The notes under the pieces are model-generated. The model did not search any database, was not told where the DNA came from, and saw only the letters and a program-made list of their open reading frames with translations. Positions 15,850 through 27,631 of a stretch of 64,000 nt of DNA are shown here, one piece after another. Origin of the DNA: Diadema setosum (lineage: Eukaryota > Echinodermata > Echinoidea > Diadematoida > Diadematidae). Position 1 is the stretch's first letter. Each line of letters begins with the position of its first letter. The DNA lies in contig NC_092705.1 in assembly GCF_964275005.1 (NCBI RefSeq), forward strand, positions 2,060,071 through 2,124,070, read 5' to 3'. A program made the translations under genes and the position numbers.

Positions 15850-16078
15850 TTTCTTTCATTCTCTTTTTTTTTTTTCTGGAGGCGCACACAGTTATCAATT
15901 ATTGTACCATTGCATCAAATGTATTTTTCTTTTCTTTTCTTTCTTCTTTTGTTACTGTTAACGTTGATTTTGTTAATGCTATTGTGTTTTCTAGTCTATT
16001 TGTATGAGTAGCAAAAGTGCGCTTAGAAACGTCAGTATGAAGGGCTATATAAATGCAATTATTATTATTATTATTATG
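15850..16078 (+). mobile_element. SINE-like insert in the LINE reverse transcriptase
   Basis: Interrupts the LINE between SSDVLSF and DSN, replacing the FADD catalytic box that the minus-strand LINE copy keeps (near 27590). Ends GGGCTATATAAATGCAATTA with an ATT-repeat tail, a 3' end seen in many invertebrate SINEs; a related tail in the other orientation is at 42526-42760. Confidence 0.55.
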
Positions 16079-16780
16079 ACTCAAATCTATTTTTTTTTCA
16101 CACAATAATCTTCTTACCCTTGTTAATACAATAAATTCAGAATTAGAAAATGTTTCCCATGTAAAATTTCTTGGAATAACAGTTGACAATAAGCTTTCAT
16201 GGAAATTTCATATTGACAGTATATGTAAAATTATTTCACGTAATATCGGTATAATTAATAAGCTTAAGTTTTGTTTTCCTCTGTCGTCTCTGCTTGTACT
16301 ATATTCATCTTTAATATTGCAATATTTAAATTACGGTATTCTCGCGTGGGGAAATACATATAAAACATTTTTAGACAAATTACTTTTATTGCAAAAGAAA
16401 TCACTCCGTATCATATGTCGTACTGCATTTTTGTCCCATACTGACCCACTATTTTATGAGCATAAGATATTGAAAATTAATGATTTGTATTTGTTTAATT
16501 TAGGACAATTCATGTATTTATAACAAAAATAATCTTCCAAATATATTCGAAACAATGTTTCAAAGAAATCAATCCGTTCAAAATTATCCAACAAGGCGAT
16601 CAAATGACTTCCATTTGCCATTTCTGAGAACTTTATTGGCTCAAAACACATTCATCTACGATGGGCCAAAGTATTGGAATTCACTTCACAACAATATTAC
16701 AACAGCTCAATCTCTGAACTCCTTCAAGAATAAATTAAAATCATTTTTATTGAAATCTTACAACATCCAACCGAGTTAGT
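16079..16780 (+). pseudogene. LINE ORF2, C-terminal region
   Basis: VKFLGITVDNKLSWKFHIDS, ILQYLNYGILAWGNTYKTFL, LKINDLYLFNLGQFMYL and the end block RSNDFHLPFLRTLLAQNTFI...YWNSLHNNI. This is the part shared with the LINE pieces at 26756-27110 and 63661-64000. One frame break near 16520. Confidence 0.85.
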
Positions 16781-17148
16781 TTCCCTTTATCATCTCAGTC
16801 AAGTCATCATTCTTTTTTACATAAATCCTCTTATAATTATGTTCCTGTCTGTGTTCTGAATATAACGATGTGTCTATTCTCTCTTTCTCCTGCATTCTTA
16901 CCAACATAATTACGTATAAAAAAATGTTTTGCATTATATTCAGTCCAGCTTGTATTTCATCACTTATTTTACATTATGGAATCTAGATTGCTTGCGTCCA
17001 CGATGGCCCGTGCTGTAGTTTCCCCCCCCCCTTTCTCCTTTTTTCTCTTTTTTTTCCTTTTCTTTGTTTTTCCCTTCCCAATCATCTTGATGTCAGTTGA
17101 CGTCGGTTCGTTTTATTTTGTTTTATATTGCTGTCTTGTGTATTTTCT

Positions 17149-17193
17149 GAGGGTCCCATATCGTACAAGCTCTGTTTCTTAGTGGGACCCTCC
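17149..17193 (+). other. Stem-loop in the LINE 3' UTR
   Basis: GAGGGTCCCA pairs with TGGGACCCTC around a loop containing ACAAGCTCTGTTTCTTAG. Similar sequence stands about 250 bp before the 3' end of two other LINE copies (22796-22838 and 42272-42312), which suggests a conserved recognition structure. Confidence 0.6.
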
Positions 17194-17687
17194 ACTTCCA
17201 TCCTCATCCTTAGTTGACTTGTATTATACGCTTTATGTATATATTAACAAAGATGTATTTGCATTTTTTTTCATCTAATTCTCATTTTCATATGCACCTT
17301 GTCAAATCACATTCTGCAAGTATTACAAATATCCTGTACATATGCAATGTACATAATTTCTTTATTTATTTGATGGAAGTGAAAATAAAGTTGAATTTTG
17401 AATCTTGAATTGGTGTTAGATGATCTGGGAATTAAACCACCCGGTATTCTAGACTGAGTGACAATAAATCATTATCTTATTGTTATCAAATCGATACATA
17501 TCAACAGACAGAATCAACGAAGTCCCTTATTATCAATGTTAAGGAGAACCAAAGTAGAAACTGCAGAACTGTTATTCTCTGTGTTAGCTTACACTGAAGA
17601 GGTATACATGATTATATAGCAGCGCATAATAATGTGCTCTTTCTAGCGCATCATTCGATACAAGGATATTGAGTAGAAGTATAATAT

Positions 17688-17755
17688 TCAATTCAATAGT
17701 TTATTTATTTCCATCATCAAAAAAGAAAAGGAGAACACGATTCAAAGCGGTAGAT
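17688..17755 (-). mobile_element. LINE-type 3' tail fragment, minus strand
   Basis: Reads on the minus strand as ATCAAAAAAGAAAAGG-complement sequence ending in AATAAATAAACTATTGAATT. Same at 56436-56515, and a third related copy at 45718-45800. Old, shared by A and C. Confidence 0.45.
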
Positions 17756-18647
17756 ATTGTCGATTTGTCTTTCATCCGTACTTTTATGATAAGGGCAGGT
17801 TGTTTTTCAGATACAATATAAAGTATATGCACGAATGCTGTCATAAAAAGAAACAATGCACTTAGTCATGGACACACCAAAAAAAGTAAATAATTATGAC
17901 GATGGAAAACAGTGTTCCATTAAAAAGTCAAGCTTGCAAGACGTGGAACAGTGGAACAAAACAACGACAACACAAATTTGTTATGCCAATAGAATATATT
18001 CATAATATTTATTAGATTCTTTTATATACTATTGTGAATTTACTCATTGACATATAATGTTGATACTATAAAACACTATACTTACTACGATTTTAGAATA
18101 CGAACATACTTATAGACTTTATAACATAGCACATCTATGGCACTGACACTATGTTCGTAAGAAAGACTTTGTCGTCTATAAGAGCGTGTGAAACTTTACT
18201 TGAATAATCCGTTGACAAAGGCAAATATTACAGAGGTCGTTACTTACATAATTATGGCGTTGTGGGATGTAACGATTTCATGAAGTTTAAAATTATTGTC
18301 AATAAGTCACAAAATTGGTATTCACTTCGTAACCTTACACAGAACATATTATCTATAGAAGCCCATAAAATATGTACTAGTTCTAGAACAACTTTTGAAA
18401 TGATCAGGCCTCCAGATAGCAAAATTTGTTCCAAGAAAGATTTTACGATCTATGTGAAACTTTACTTTGATAATCAGTCATTTATAGACAAAGACATGAG
18501 CGTGTGCAGCTTTACTATAATAATCAGTTGACAGAGGACAGATACCACAAAGTTCACCTCTTACACCAGGCGCAGTGCAATGCAGTGATTTGACAAATCA
18601 AGAATTGTCAACAAGGTTCGAAATTGGCCCTCACTTTGTCAGCTTAA

Positions 18648-19492
18648 AGGGTGTGTACAGTTCTGGTCGAGGTGAGGATTTAGCTTTTAAAGGGACATTC
18701 CGGACGATTTTCATAATTTCACATCATGTAGTACATAAATCAACAGCTCCATGTATAGATTCATGGAATTTTTTGTGGTCTTTGAGCAGAGAAACCAATA
18801 AATTGAAAATCTTAAACAAATCACACTGAACAGTGTTGATGACATCAGAGCCTCATATATTTCAGAAATGTAGCAGTGCAATTCCATTACAATACCACTT
18901 GCTGAACAAGTTCACCTGTGAAGAATCTATGCATGCCTTCTTCTTTTGTTCTGCTTCCTTGAACCCCAACTCATGCATTCTTATGGTGAGGCTGCCATGT
19001 CATCATCCTTGTTCATTGCAATTTGTTGTAAATTTTGAAAACATTCTCATTCCTCATCCCAACCACTATAAATTCTGAAACTGTGTACTCAGTTTAGCTG
19101 ATTTATAGTTGTTCAAATGTAAAAGTCTGAAAATCATCCGGAGGTCCCCTTTAACGTTTTGCGAGATATTCAGGAACCACTCTATATGTCAAAGAGCATG
19201 CAATTCTAAAGGGTATCAAAAGTCTATATAATGAAAATCGGTTTTGAAATGGCTGAGATATCCAAAAACAAGGTGAAACAAAGAGATCATAATAAAAGGC
19301 ATGGCCTGTCGCCTTTTATTATTATCACTTTTTTGGATATCTCAGCCATTTGAAAACCAATTTTCATCAAATAAACGTTGAATCCTTCTTAGAATTACAT
19401 GCTCTTTCATATTTTATAAGAGGTTTCTCATTATCTTACTTAGGAATGTTCAAAACATGAATCTCCACCTCAACCAGTACTGTACAGCCCCT
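18648..19492. mobile_element. TTAA-type MITE, outer element
   Basis: AGGGTGTGTACAGTTCTGG...CAGTACTGTACAGCCCCT, flanked by TTAA (18644-18647 and 19493-19496). The gene C flank has the empty site CAGCTTAAAAGTTACAG near 58700. TTAA target use is typical of piggyBac-type elements. Interrupted by a second TTAA element. A related stand-alone copy is at 47738-48120. Confidence 0.85.
18691..19150. mobile_element. TTAA-type MITE nested inside the outer one
   Basis: AGGGACATTCCGGACGATTT...AATCATCCGGAGGTCCCCT between TTAA at 18687-18690 and 19151-19154. An inverted relative is at 37596-38055. Frames inside (for example 18833-19078) are not genes. Confidence 0.85.
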
Positions 19493-19780
19493 TTAAAGTT
19501 ACAGAACAGGTTGATATCACAATATTATTATAGCAGCGCCTAATTATTGTGTGCTCGATCTAGTAAAGCTCTTGCCATGATTATACTTAGTAATATTTAG
19601 TTGTAAGAAAGTTTTTGTCAGCTATGACATAGCATAGGCTTTTAATTTATAACAATAATAATTAGTAAGTCTAGAAAAAGGCAAATACTGCAAAGGTCAT
19701 ATCAGTCGACGTGTAATGCAGTGATTTCACGAAGCAGAAATCGTCAACACAAGGTATGGAATAACTGGCCTTCACCGATA

Positions 19781-21094
19781 GACCAATTTGGTTTGGGTAA
19801 TGTTTTTAATGGTAATATAGGGGTGTCAAGTATGCCTAACAAAAAGATAATTCATGCACTGACATAGCGAAGCATCTGGCTCATTGCGTAACCCATTGAA
19901 AGTGCTTCTGTTCTTCTTTGGAAGCCCCCAGTTATGGCCGCCATGATAAGTTACAGTGCCCTGAAGTCGGATTCATCTATATACAGTTATGTGTTATGCG
20001 GAAACAGAACAGGTTGTGATTAAATACATAACAGCGCATATATCCTGTGCTCGGTCTAGAATAACTTCTATAGAATGAGGACAGTTATTAGAAATTTGAC
20101 AGACAACGGACTTACCGATTCCTCTGAAACCAGTATACGTAGAATGAGCATGATGAAGGCTCGCTTGAGAATGTGAATATAATATGAATATACGTGACAT
20201 ACCGGCTCCGTACGCGTATTTTTCCTTTAGTAAGCCCTATACACCTGTACTCCCATAATAGCATGAGCTGAAAAATCGTGCGATGTATATAATGCTACGT
20301 TTCTCCTATCGCGATTGGCGCCAAAACTGAAATCAAGGTCTCCATCATGGATGAATCGTGGTGTTCTGATCAGATCTTGAGGTCAATCGCGGGAATTGCG
20401 TTGATAGCATAGAAAACTTTTGGACTGTTCAAACTTTTTCTATGATCAAAACGACTATCAATCGTGACCAATTTGGTTTGGGTAATGTTTTTAATGGTAA
20501 TATAGGGGTGTCAAGTATGCCTAACAAAAAGATACTTCATGCACTGACATAGCGAAGCATCTGGCTCATTGCGTAACCCATTGAAAGTACTTTTGTTCTT
20601 CCAGTTATGGCCGCCATGATAAGTTACAGTGCTCTGAAGTCGGATTCATCTATATACAGTTATGTGTTGTGCGGAAACAGAACAGGTTGTGATTATATAC
20701 ATAACAGCGCATATATCCTGTGCTCGACAACGGACTTACCGATTCCTCTGAAACCAGTATACGTAGAATGAGCTTGATGAAGGCTCGCTTGAGAATGTGA
20801 ATATAATATGAATATACGTGACATACCGGCTCCTGATTACGCACGCGTATTTTTCCTTAAGTAAGCCCTATACACCTGTACTCCCATAATAGCATGAGCT
20901 GAAAAATCGTGCGACGTATATGCTACGTTTCTCCTATCACGATTGGCGCAAAAACTGAAATCATGGTCTTCATCATGGATGAATCGTGGTGTTCTGATCA
21001 GATCTTGAGGTCAATCGCGGGAATTGCGTTGATAGCATAGAAAACTTTTGGACTGTTCAAACTTTTTCTATGATCAAAACGACTATCAATCGTG
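19781..21094. repeat. 685-bp tandem duplication
   Basis: Unit 1 (19781-20465) and unit 2 (20466-21094) both start GACCAATTTGGTTTGGGTAA and are nearly the same apart from small deletions in unit 2. The C flank has one copy (from 58993). A recent event private to A. Confidence 0.9.
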
Positions 21095-21652
21095 ACCATG
21101 GCATCGGTTCGTCTTGGAGAGTAAAAAGTAACAAATCATGATTATAATTATGTCTAATCGTGTTTCTTAATCCTTGTATATAATCAGAATTATTACTTTA
21201 TATTTCCCTTCAGCTTAATTTCTGCTCATTAAATTTTTACAATTATACTTATAATCAGACTATATACATTTTGCTTTTCTTGCATTTCCTATAGGCCGCT
21301 ACTCTATTTCTATAGTTCAGTCGCAATTTCTAAAGTCTCTATAAGCAATCCCCATTTTACATTCTTTTCTTTAGCACGCACAGTCATAATATTGAACGAA
21401 ATGACCCCGCAGCTTGGATTTGATTGTTGACCAACTAGAGGAAGACACGAGTGCACAAACTATTTTGAAACACTCTGTCAGAAAATAGTCCATGCGAAAT
21501 GACGCCTTTCCTTCCTTTCTTCGTGCTGTGGCTGTTGTGAGTGGGTGGTGTTCATCTGTGAATTTCGTATTGTATGACCAACTGTGTGTATTTGTGTGTA
21601 TTGTTGTCACATCTTCCTGGTACACACGACTTAATGGATAATATCCATTATA

Positions 21653-21713
21653 ACATCGATGTTATACGGCATAGACACTATATTATAGTGTCTATGCCGT
21701 GTAACATCGATGT
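21653..21713. repeat. Near-perfect 61-bp palindrome
   Basis: ACATCGATGTTATACGGCAT...ATGCCGTGTAACATCGATGT, one mismatch between arms. The C copy at this place (60800-60845) has no such palindrome. Could be a tiny MITE or a replication-made inverted repeat. Confidence 0.75.
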
Positions 21714-22190
21714 CTCATTTTCAGTATGTATTTCATCTGTACTTGGAAATAAATAATCTCTACAATAATAACTGTTTTTCACTGCCTGCATCATATAAAT
21801 CAATTATCAGATGCTCTACGTGTACATAGATTTTCGTAAAATGTATATTGACTGGATGGTTTCACACAATCAACAGCTACAGCAGGAGAAACACCCACAA
21901 AGTCACGCACAGGAAACTACATTGGTCATTCCTCGCACTCTTATATTTATACTGTAAATAGGTCTACATTATTTTATGGATTTCCATATTTTTATATTTA
22001 TAACGATACATTCATACATCTATTTACATTCAAATTATTTGTAATGTATCATTGGTTTACGTTCAGATTCCCATTTATGATTATTTCGCTTGTTGCCAAA
22101 CACAAACATCAGCGGATATATTGGTCAAGCAGGCCGAAACCTTGGCAATCAAAAGCCCTGTATAAAGCAACGTCACTGGATGTACCTGCC

Positions 22191-23045
22191 TACAAGAATC
22201 ATACAGATCATTTATTTCATCGTTTGAATACTTTGAAGCTTCATGACATCCACATTTTAGAAACAGGTATATTCATGTACAGTTACGCAACAAATCAACT
22301 TCCCTCTTTATTTCATAATATTTTTTACCTAAACTCGAATATACACACATAAACAACTCGCCGTTCGACAGACTTTCACCTTATGCACTAAACTGTTTTA
22401 GCTCAGAAATCAATAGGACATTAATTAAAACAGTGTACTTCACTTTTTTCTTTTAAGGCTCATCTAAGGAAGTATCTGTTATCGAAATATGTTTCCAGTT
22501 AGTTGTCTTTGATCAGTGTATTTATTTTTTTTTCTCAAGTCTCAGTCAGCCCTGACCCATACAAAATTTTCGATTTTTTCCATTCCCTCCCATTCTTTTC
22601 TTTAATAATGACTTTACAGGGGCATTTATTTGTATACAGGTGTATTGTATACTTTTCAGCAGAGCGCATACCTCACGCCCAAAATATGCGAACTATAGTA
22701 TTCATTCTCTCTTGCACTGTCACCTGCACGCACGACGCACTTTATGAGTAGATCTTTAATTAGTGTTGTATCATATTCGTATTACATATATAGATAGGGT
22801 CTCATCCATGTCAAGCTCTGCTTATGATGAAGGTCCCCTGTATTGATTTCTCCTTTGTTCATAAAGACGGTATGCCTTATATGTTGTCTTGCTTCACATG
22901 TCATTACAGACTGATGTTGTTATGAAAGTGACATTTCTTGTATTGATTTGATTCTCCTTTTTTGGCATACTCTGTATCACTTTGTTTTCATTTATTATTG
23001 TATTTGGAGAAAGAAAATGCAGAAATAAACCAAACCAAATTCAAA
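22191..23045 (+). mobile_element. 5'-truncated LINE fragment
   Basis: Encodes the usual LINE C-terminus (HLFHRLNTLKLHDIHILETG, FMYSYATNQLPSLFHNIF). 3' UTR with an AAGCTCTGCTTATGATGA stem-loop region, tail of AACCAAACC repeats. Absent from the C flank near 61300, so it inserted after the A/C duplication. Frame broken after about 22350. Confidence 0.8.
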
Positions 23046-23136
23046 CCAAACCACACATCGTTATAAAGACGCTTATACAGACGGCATGCAACACTCAATT
23101 AAAAATATGATGAAACACCTTACAGTCAATATGCGC

Positions 23137-23141
23137 ATATA

Positions 23142-23190
<49 letters not shown>
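23137..23190. repeat. (TA)n microsatellite
   Basis: AT run with a few G interruptions; equivalent at 61419-61480 in the C flank. Confidence 0.95.
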
Positions 23191-23191
<1 letters not shown>

Positions 23192-23389
23192 AGTTTTCAC
23201 TATTTATTATTTTGTTTCTGGTCAGTCTTCCCTCTCTTTGTTTCAATATTATATATAACAGATAGAGAGAGTGAGAGAGGGATTAAATATTCGATATTTC
23301 GAAATGGTAAAATGTTTTCTTCCTATATTTCGATTAATAATGTTTTGAAACATCTAAGTTAAACATCGCAAAAACATCTGATCTGGGGG

Positions 23390-23557
23390 TGTTTCATAAA
23401 GCTGTTCTTAAAGTTACACGAGACTTAAGAGCGATTGGTGATCAGTTCTGATGTGCTATACTTATCAGAATTTTAATAATTCAGCACAAGAACTGATCAC
23501 CAGTCGATCTTAAGTTGTTCGTAACTTTAAGAAGAGCTTATGAAACACCCCCAGGAA
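23390..23557. mobile_element. Palindromic MITE
   Basis: CTGGGGGTGTTTCATAAAGC at the left, inverted at the right (GAGCTTATGAAACACCCCCA), with further pairing inward (TTCTTAAAGTTAC, ACTGATCACCAGTCG). In the C flank (61895-62000) only the left half is left, so the element predates the duplication. Confidence 0.8.
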
Positions 23558-24309
23558 TTGTACGGAATTTCCGTAATGAAATAGTCACTTTGTGAAAAAA
23601 AAAAAAAAAAAAACATCGAGCCTTTTAGGTGTTATGATCTTACATTTTCAGCTGAAGAGGTAGTGCCAAATAAACTGAAAGTTGCAAAAACTATAGCGAT
23701 AAACAAAAAGAAGAGCAAGTGCACAATAATAATTTTACCACTCCATTGTTTTTTTTTTCATTACAGGGCCAAAAATTCATCGACTATAGTAAATTTCGTC
23801 CATTGTTTGGCAGAAATCGAGTTACATCACTTTTGTGATCTCTCTATGAATGGTTCAGACCATCACATTATTTTCAACTTGCGAGACGTGAAGGATTAAA
23901 AACAAAACTAGAAAATCATTAATAATAATTTATGACCTAATTGCATGCTACGTGGTACAAATAAACTCTTAAAAGGGCAACTGCATTATATTGTCAAAAT
24001 TGAATAAATAAGTACTATATATAATCCAAGGTGACAAGCTTTAAATATCCTGAAGTCACTGTTGTCGACAGATGGTATTCGAATGCTCACATTCAAAACA
24101 CTATGATGATTAAGTAAACGGATTAGCTCTACAGATCGGCTTAGACAATTGGTAAACATGACTGAATGGGAGGCAAGGCACAACTGTAATGTGTTACCTC
24201 ATTTTGATTATGAAGATGAAGTGTCACAATTCGCAAATTGTATCTGTCTTTCTGTAACCTCCAGAAATCCACAGCAGAGTCAGGAGAATTAAATTGAGAG
24301 CTAAGCCTT

Positions 24310-26410
24310 ATTCTCATACCTCAGTAAGTGAAGTTCATCAGCGTTTGAGTTGGAATACCATTTATCAGAAAGACAAATATCTAGCCCTGTATCACATTAC
24401 ACATGCATATAAGAAATGAATAACATGACATCAAACTGCATGAAAGACATGTTCGAATACAAACATTGCCATAACCCCTTCGCAATCGGAATTATCTATG
24501 TCCACCTCAGCCTACAATGAATATTTCCAAGATATCGTTTACAGGCAAAACTGTATCTGAATCAGTAAAACAAGATCCCTAAATACCTCTCCAAGTGAAA
24601 TTCATTAGGTTGGAATTCTATTTATGTCAGAAAGACAAAGTACCTACGTGTATAGTTTATCATTTATACATAAGAAATCGAATAACATGACAGCAAAACA
24701 TATGAAAGACATGTTAGAATACAAACATTGCCATATTCCCAACGCCATCAAAATCATCCGTCTCCATTTCAGCCTTTAGCAAGTAATTACAAGAGATCGT
24801 TAACATACAAAGCTGTATCTGCAGAAACAATGATTATATCTGACAATTTGCGACACCTTTCAGCTGCCATCGCCGTAAAGTTCAACTTTCAGACCCCTAC
24901 ACCATTATACCTTGTACCTTATTATATTATGGTTTGGAATACCATTATCAGGAAGACAAATATTTATATCTTGTTAATTATATAATTTGCAAGAAATGAG
25001 ATAACATAATATCAAACTATATGAAAGACTTGTTTGACTACAAACGTCACCATATTCTCTCCGTAGTAAAAATATTATCTCTTTCCATTAGCCTTTTACA
25101 AATAATTGCAAGAGATCGTTCACACACAAATCTGCATCTACACACACAATATACATCTGACAATTTGCTACACCTTTCAGCTTCCGCCGCCATAAAGTTC
25201 AACTTTGAGAACCATTACCGCTTCAAGTGAAGTTCATTAACTTTGGTTTGGAATACCATTATCACAAAGACAAATATCTATAGCTTGTCATTTACATATT
25301 GTAAGAAATTACATAACGTTACATCAAACTATATAAAAGACTTGTCTGAATACAAACATGTCCTTGTATATTCCCACCGCAGTCAAAATCATCTGTGCTT
25401 CTACCTCAGCGAGTGTAGCACGTCACGAGACCGACACCCACAAGTCATACACCCCACGAGTCATACACCCCATGAGTCATACAGCTCACGAGTCATACAG
25501 CCCATGAGTTTGACACTAAGCTAACAAGGCCAACGAGAGCGACACATTAAGCCCCGTGTTGTATCTATCGAACTCGTGGGCTGTTTTCATTATATAGTGT
25601 CGAACTTATGGGCTTTATTTGCCTAGCGTCGAACTCATGGGATGTATCTTGACTCGTGAGCTGGTTGACTCATGGACCTGTTTTCAATGTCGAACTCGTG
25701 GGCTGTATGACTCGTGGATGTCGGTCTTGTGGGATGACCATATACCTCAGCCTACGGCAAATCATTGCAAGAAATCGTTCATAAACACAGCTGCAAATGA
25801 TTATATAAATCTACATATACATAATGACGATATTTGATTTAGGCTACCTCTCCCGTAGGCCCTTCAGCCGCCTTTACGTTCAACTTTGAGACCCTCAAAC
25901 AAATGCAAGTGAAGTTCTAGGTTGGAATATATATAATAAGGTATTATCAAAAAGACAAAGTACCTAACGTTTATCATTAAAAAAAGAATTGAATAACATG
26001 ACAACAATCGCCATACTCCCTCCACAGTCAAAATTATCTCTTTCCGTTTCAGCCTATAACAAATAGTTGCAAGAGATTGTTCATAAACGCATGACCACCT
26101 GCATCTGCATATGCATATACATCTAAAATATGATTATCTGACAATTTAGGCTACCTCTTCCCTTCCAGCTCCTTTAAATTCAACTTTAAGACCCTCATGC
26201 CTCTGGCAAGGGAAGTTCATTACAATTTAGACTGGAATACAACATCAGAAAGATAAAATATCTATAATCTTATTATGCACATAAAAGAAATAGAAAACAC
26301 CACAGCACACTACATGAAACATAAGTTTGAATATACAAGTATCGCCATATTCCCTCACCAGTCAAACTCACCTCTATTTCAGCCTACAATAAATAACTGC
26401 AAGACATTGT
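24310..26410. repeat. ~300-bp tandem repeat family 2, upstream of A
   Basis: About six units marked by AGTGAAGTTCATTA, TTGGAATACCATTATCAGAA, TAACATGACAGCAAAACA, TGAATACAAACATCGCCATA, TTCAGCCTACAACAAATAA, TTGCAAGAGATCGTTCA. Units near 24326, 24590, 24925, 25226 (split by a MITE), 25908, 26210. Same family at 39330-39800 and 62110-63300. Each unit holds a pyrimidine tract ending TTTCAG, like a 3' splice site. No open frame. Confidence 0.75.
25411..25743. mobile_element. Foldback MITE with 8-bp target repeat, copy 1
   Basis: Flanked by ACCTCAGC (25403-25410, 25744-25751). Arms contain GTCACGAGACCGACACCCAC and an inverted GTGGATGTCGGTC. Inside, ACTCGTGGGCTGTATGACTC-type words repeat on both strands. 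An 8-bp target repeat is typical of hAT elements. Second copy at 55353-55659. Confidence 0.8.
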
Positions 26411-26414
26411 TAAA

Positions 26415-27631
26415 GTGACGGATCTATAGGGAAGGGGGATGAGGGAGTTTAGTAACCCCACTTTTTTCTGTCAAGTGAAAATGAGATGTGCACATATGCA
26501 TAGTACATAAATGCAACCTAGATTGAATATATTGGAAAGAATTGTGTATCTACATACATTTGACCGGTAAGAATGCAGAAGAGTGAACATAAAAGGAGAG
26601 AATAGACGCAGTTATATACGGTACAATAACAGGACCATCTGAGGAGGACTTGTGTTTGACAGATTGTTTTTCTCTAGTAAAAGAAAAGATTTACATGTAA
26701 TTGTTTAATGTTTAAAGAAATGATGACTTGATTGAGATGATGAAACGAAACTAATTCAGTTGTATGACATAACATTTTGATAAAAAATAATTCTAATCTT
26801 TTTTTTTTTAAAAGAAGTCAAAGTTTTAACTATCATTTTTTTTTTTATTATGAAGTGAGTTCCACTACTTTGGCCCATGGTAAATGAAGGTGTTCTGAGC
26901 CACCAAAGTTTTAAAAAACTACAAATGGAATTCATTCGATCGCCTTGTTGGATAATAGTGAATGGATATATTTCTTTGAAACATTGTTTCAAATAGATTT
27001 GGGAGATTACTTTCATTATAGTTATACATAATTTGTCCTAAATTAAACAAATAGAAATATTTAATTCTCAATATTTTGGGTTAAAAAAATAACGGGTCAG
27101 TATGAGACAAAAAACAAAGAATGATATATGATACGGGGTGACTTCTTTTGTAATAGAAGTAATTTCTCTAAGAGTGTTTGATATGTATTTCCCCACGAGA
27201 GAAAACCATAATTCAAATAAGGCAATATTATAGGAATGCATATAATGTAAGTAGCGACGATAAAGGAAGACAAAAATTAAGCTTGTTGATTATACCAATG
27301 TTTCGTGAAATAGTTTTGCATATACTATCAATATGAAATTTCCATGAAAGCCTATTATTGACATTTACTCAAGAAATTTAACATGGGAAACATTTTCCAG
27401 TGGAGTACCATCAAAAATAATATCAACAGGTTGCTGCCTCTGTAGAGTTGCTAAAAAGCATATTTTTCTTTTTTATTGAAGATTGAGAGATAATTCATTT
27501 GCTTTTATCCATTGGACGACATTTTCTATAATTCAGAGTTAAATTGTATTCCTAGGGTAAGAGGATTATTGTGCGAAAAAAAAAAATTTGAGTCATCCGC
27601 AAAGGGAATAAAAGAAAGAACATCTGATGAT
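26415..27631 (-). mobile_element. Old LINE relic, 3' part, minus strand
   Basis: Minus-strand LINE of the same family as 6157-17408. 3' UTR about 26415-26750, then the C-terminal block (RSNDFHLPFLRT-like) at 26756-27016, up to the FADDSN box near 27590. Shared with 63310-64000 in the C flank, so older than the A/C duplication. Many frame breaks. Interrupted at 27632 by another LINE. Confidence 0.8.

Larger units (their letters stand above)
6157..17408 (+). mobile_element. Young composite insertion: CR1/Jockey-like LINE with nested elements
   Basis: Absent from the gene C flank, where GTTTAGC runs straight into ATTGGTGTTAG (about 56165-56185), which defines both borders. Parts in order: tandem leader units (6211-7790), endonuclease region (8391-9020), linker (9028-9435), nested LTR element (9441-14891), reverse transcriptase (14897-15830), SINE-like insert (about 15850-16078), C-terminal region (16080-16780), 3' UTR with stem-loop (17149-17193), and a tail with repeated TTGAATC-like words. 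Without the inserts it is about 5.6 kb, normal for this LINE group. The tail is not poly-A. Confidence 0.85.
17560..19790. repeat. Degenerate ~300-bp tandem repeat family 1, upstream of A
   Basis: Recurring words: AGCAGCGC(A)TAAT, GTGCTCTTTCTAG, TTGTTCTAAGAAAG, AATAATCAGTTGACAAAGGC, ATGCAGTGATTTCACGAAG, CAACAAGGTACGGAATTGGC. Units start near 17620, 18160, 18400, 19530 and 20030, interrupted by MITEs. Equivalent units: 35890-36260 (upstream of B) and 56370-59310 (upstream of C). Confidence 0.65.
17409..22190. repeat. Segmental duplication, A/C 5' block, middle part (partner about 56175-61300)
   Basis: Starts ATTGGTGTTAGATGATCTGG in both. Private to A: nested TTAA MITEs (18648-19492), a 685-bp tandem duplication and a palindrome. 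Private to C: twin MITEs (57264-58478) and a 600-bp insert (59925-60539). No genes found in either copy. Confidence 0.85.
23050..26410. repeat. Segmental duplication, A/C 5' block, distal part (partner about 61305-63300)
   Basis: Continues the A/C homology. Shared items: a TA microsatellite, a MITE (complete in A, half in C), ~300-bp tandem repeat family 2, and the following LINE relic. No exon found. Confidence 0.8.
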
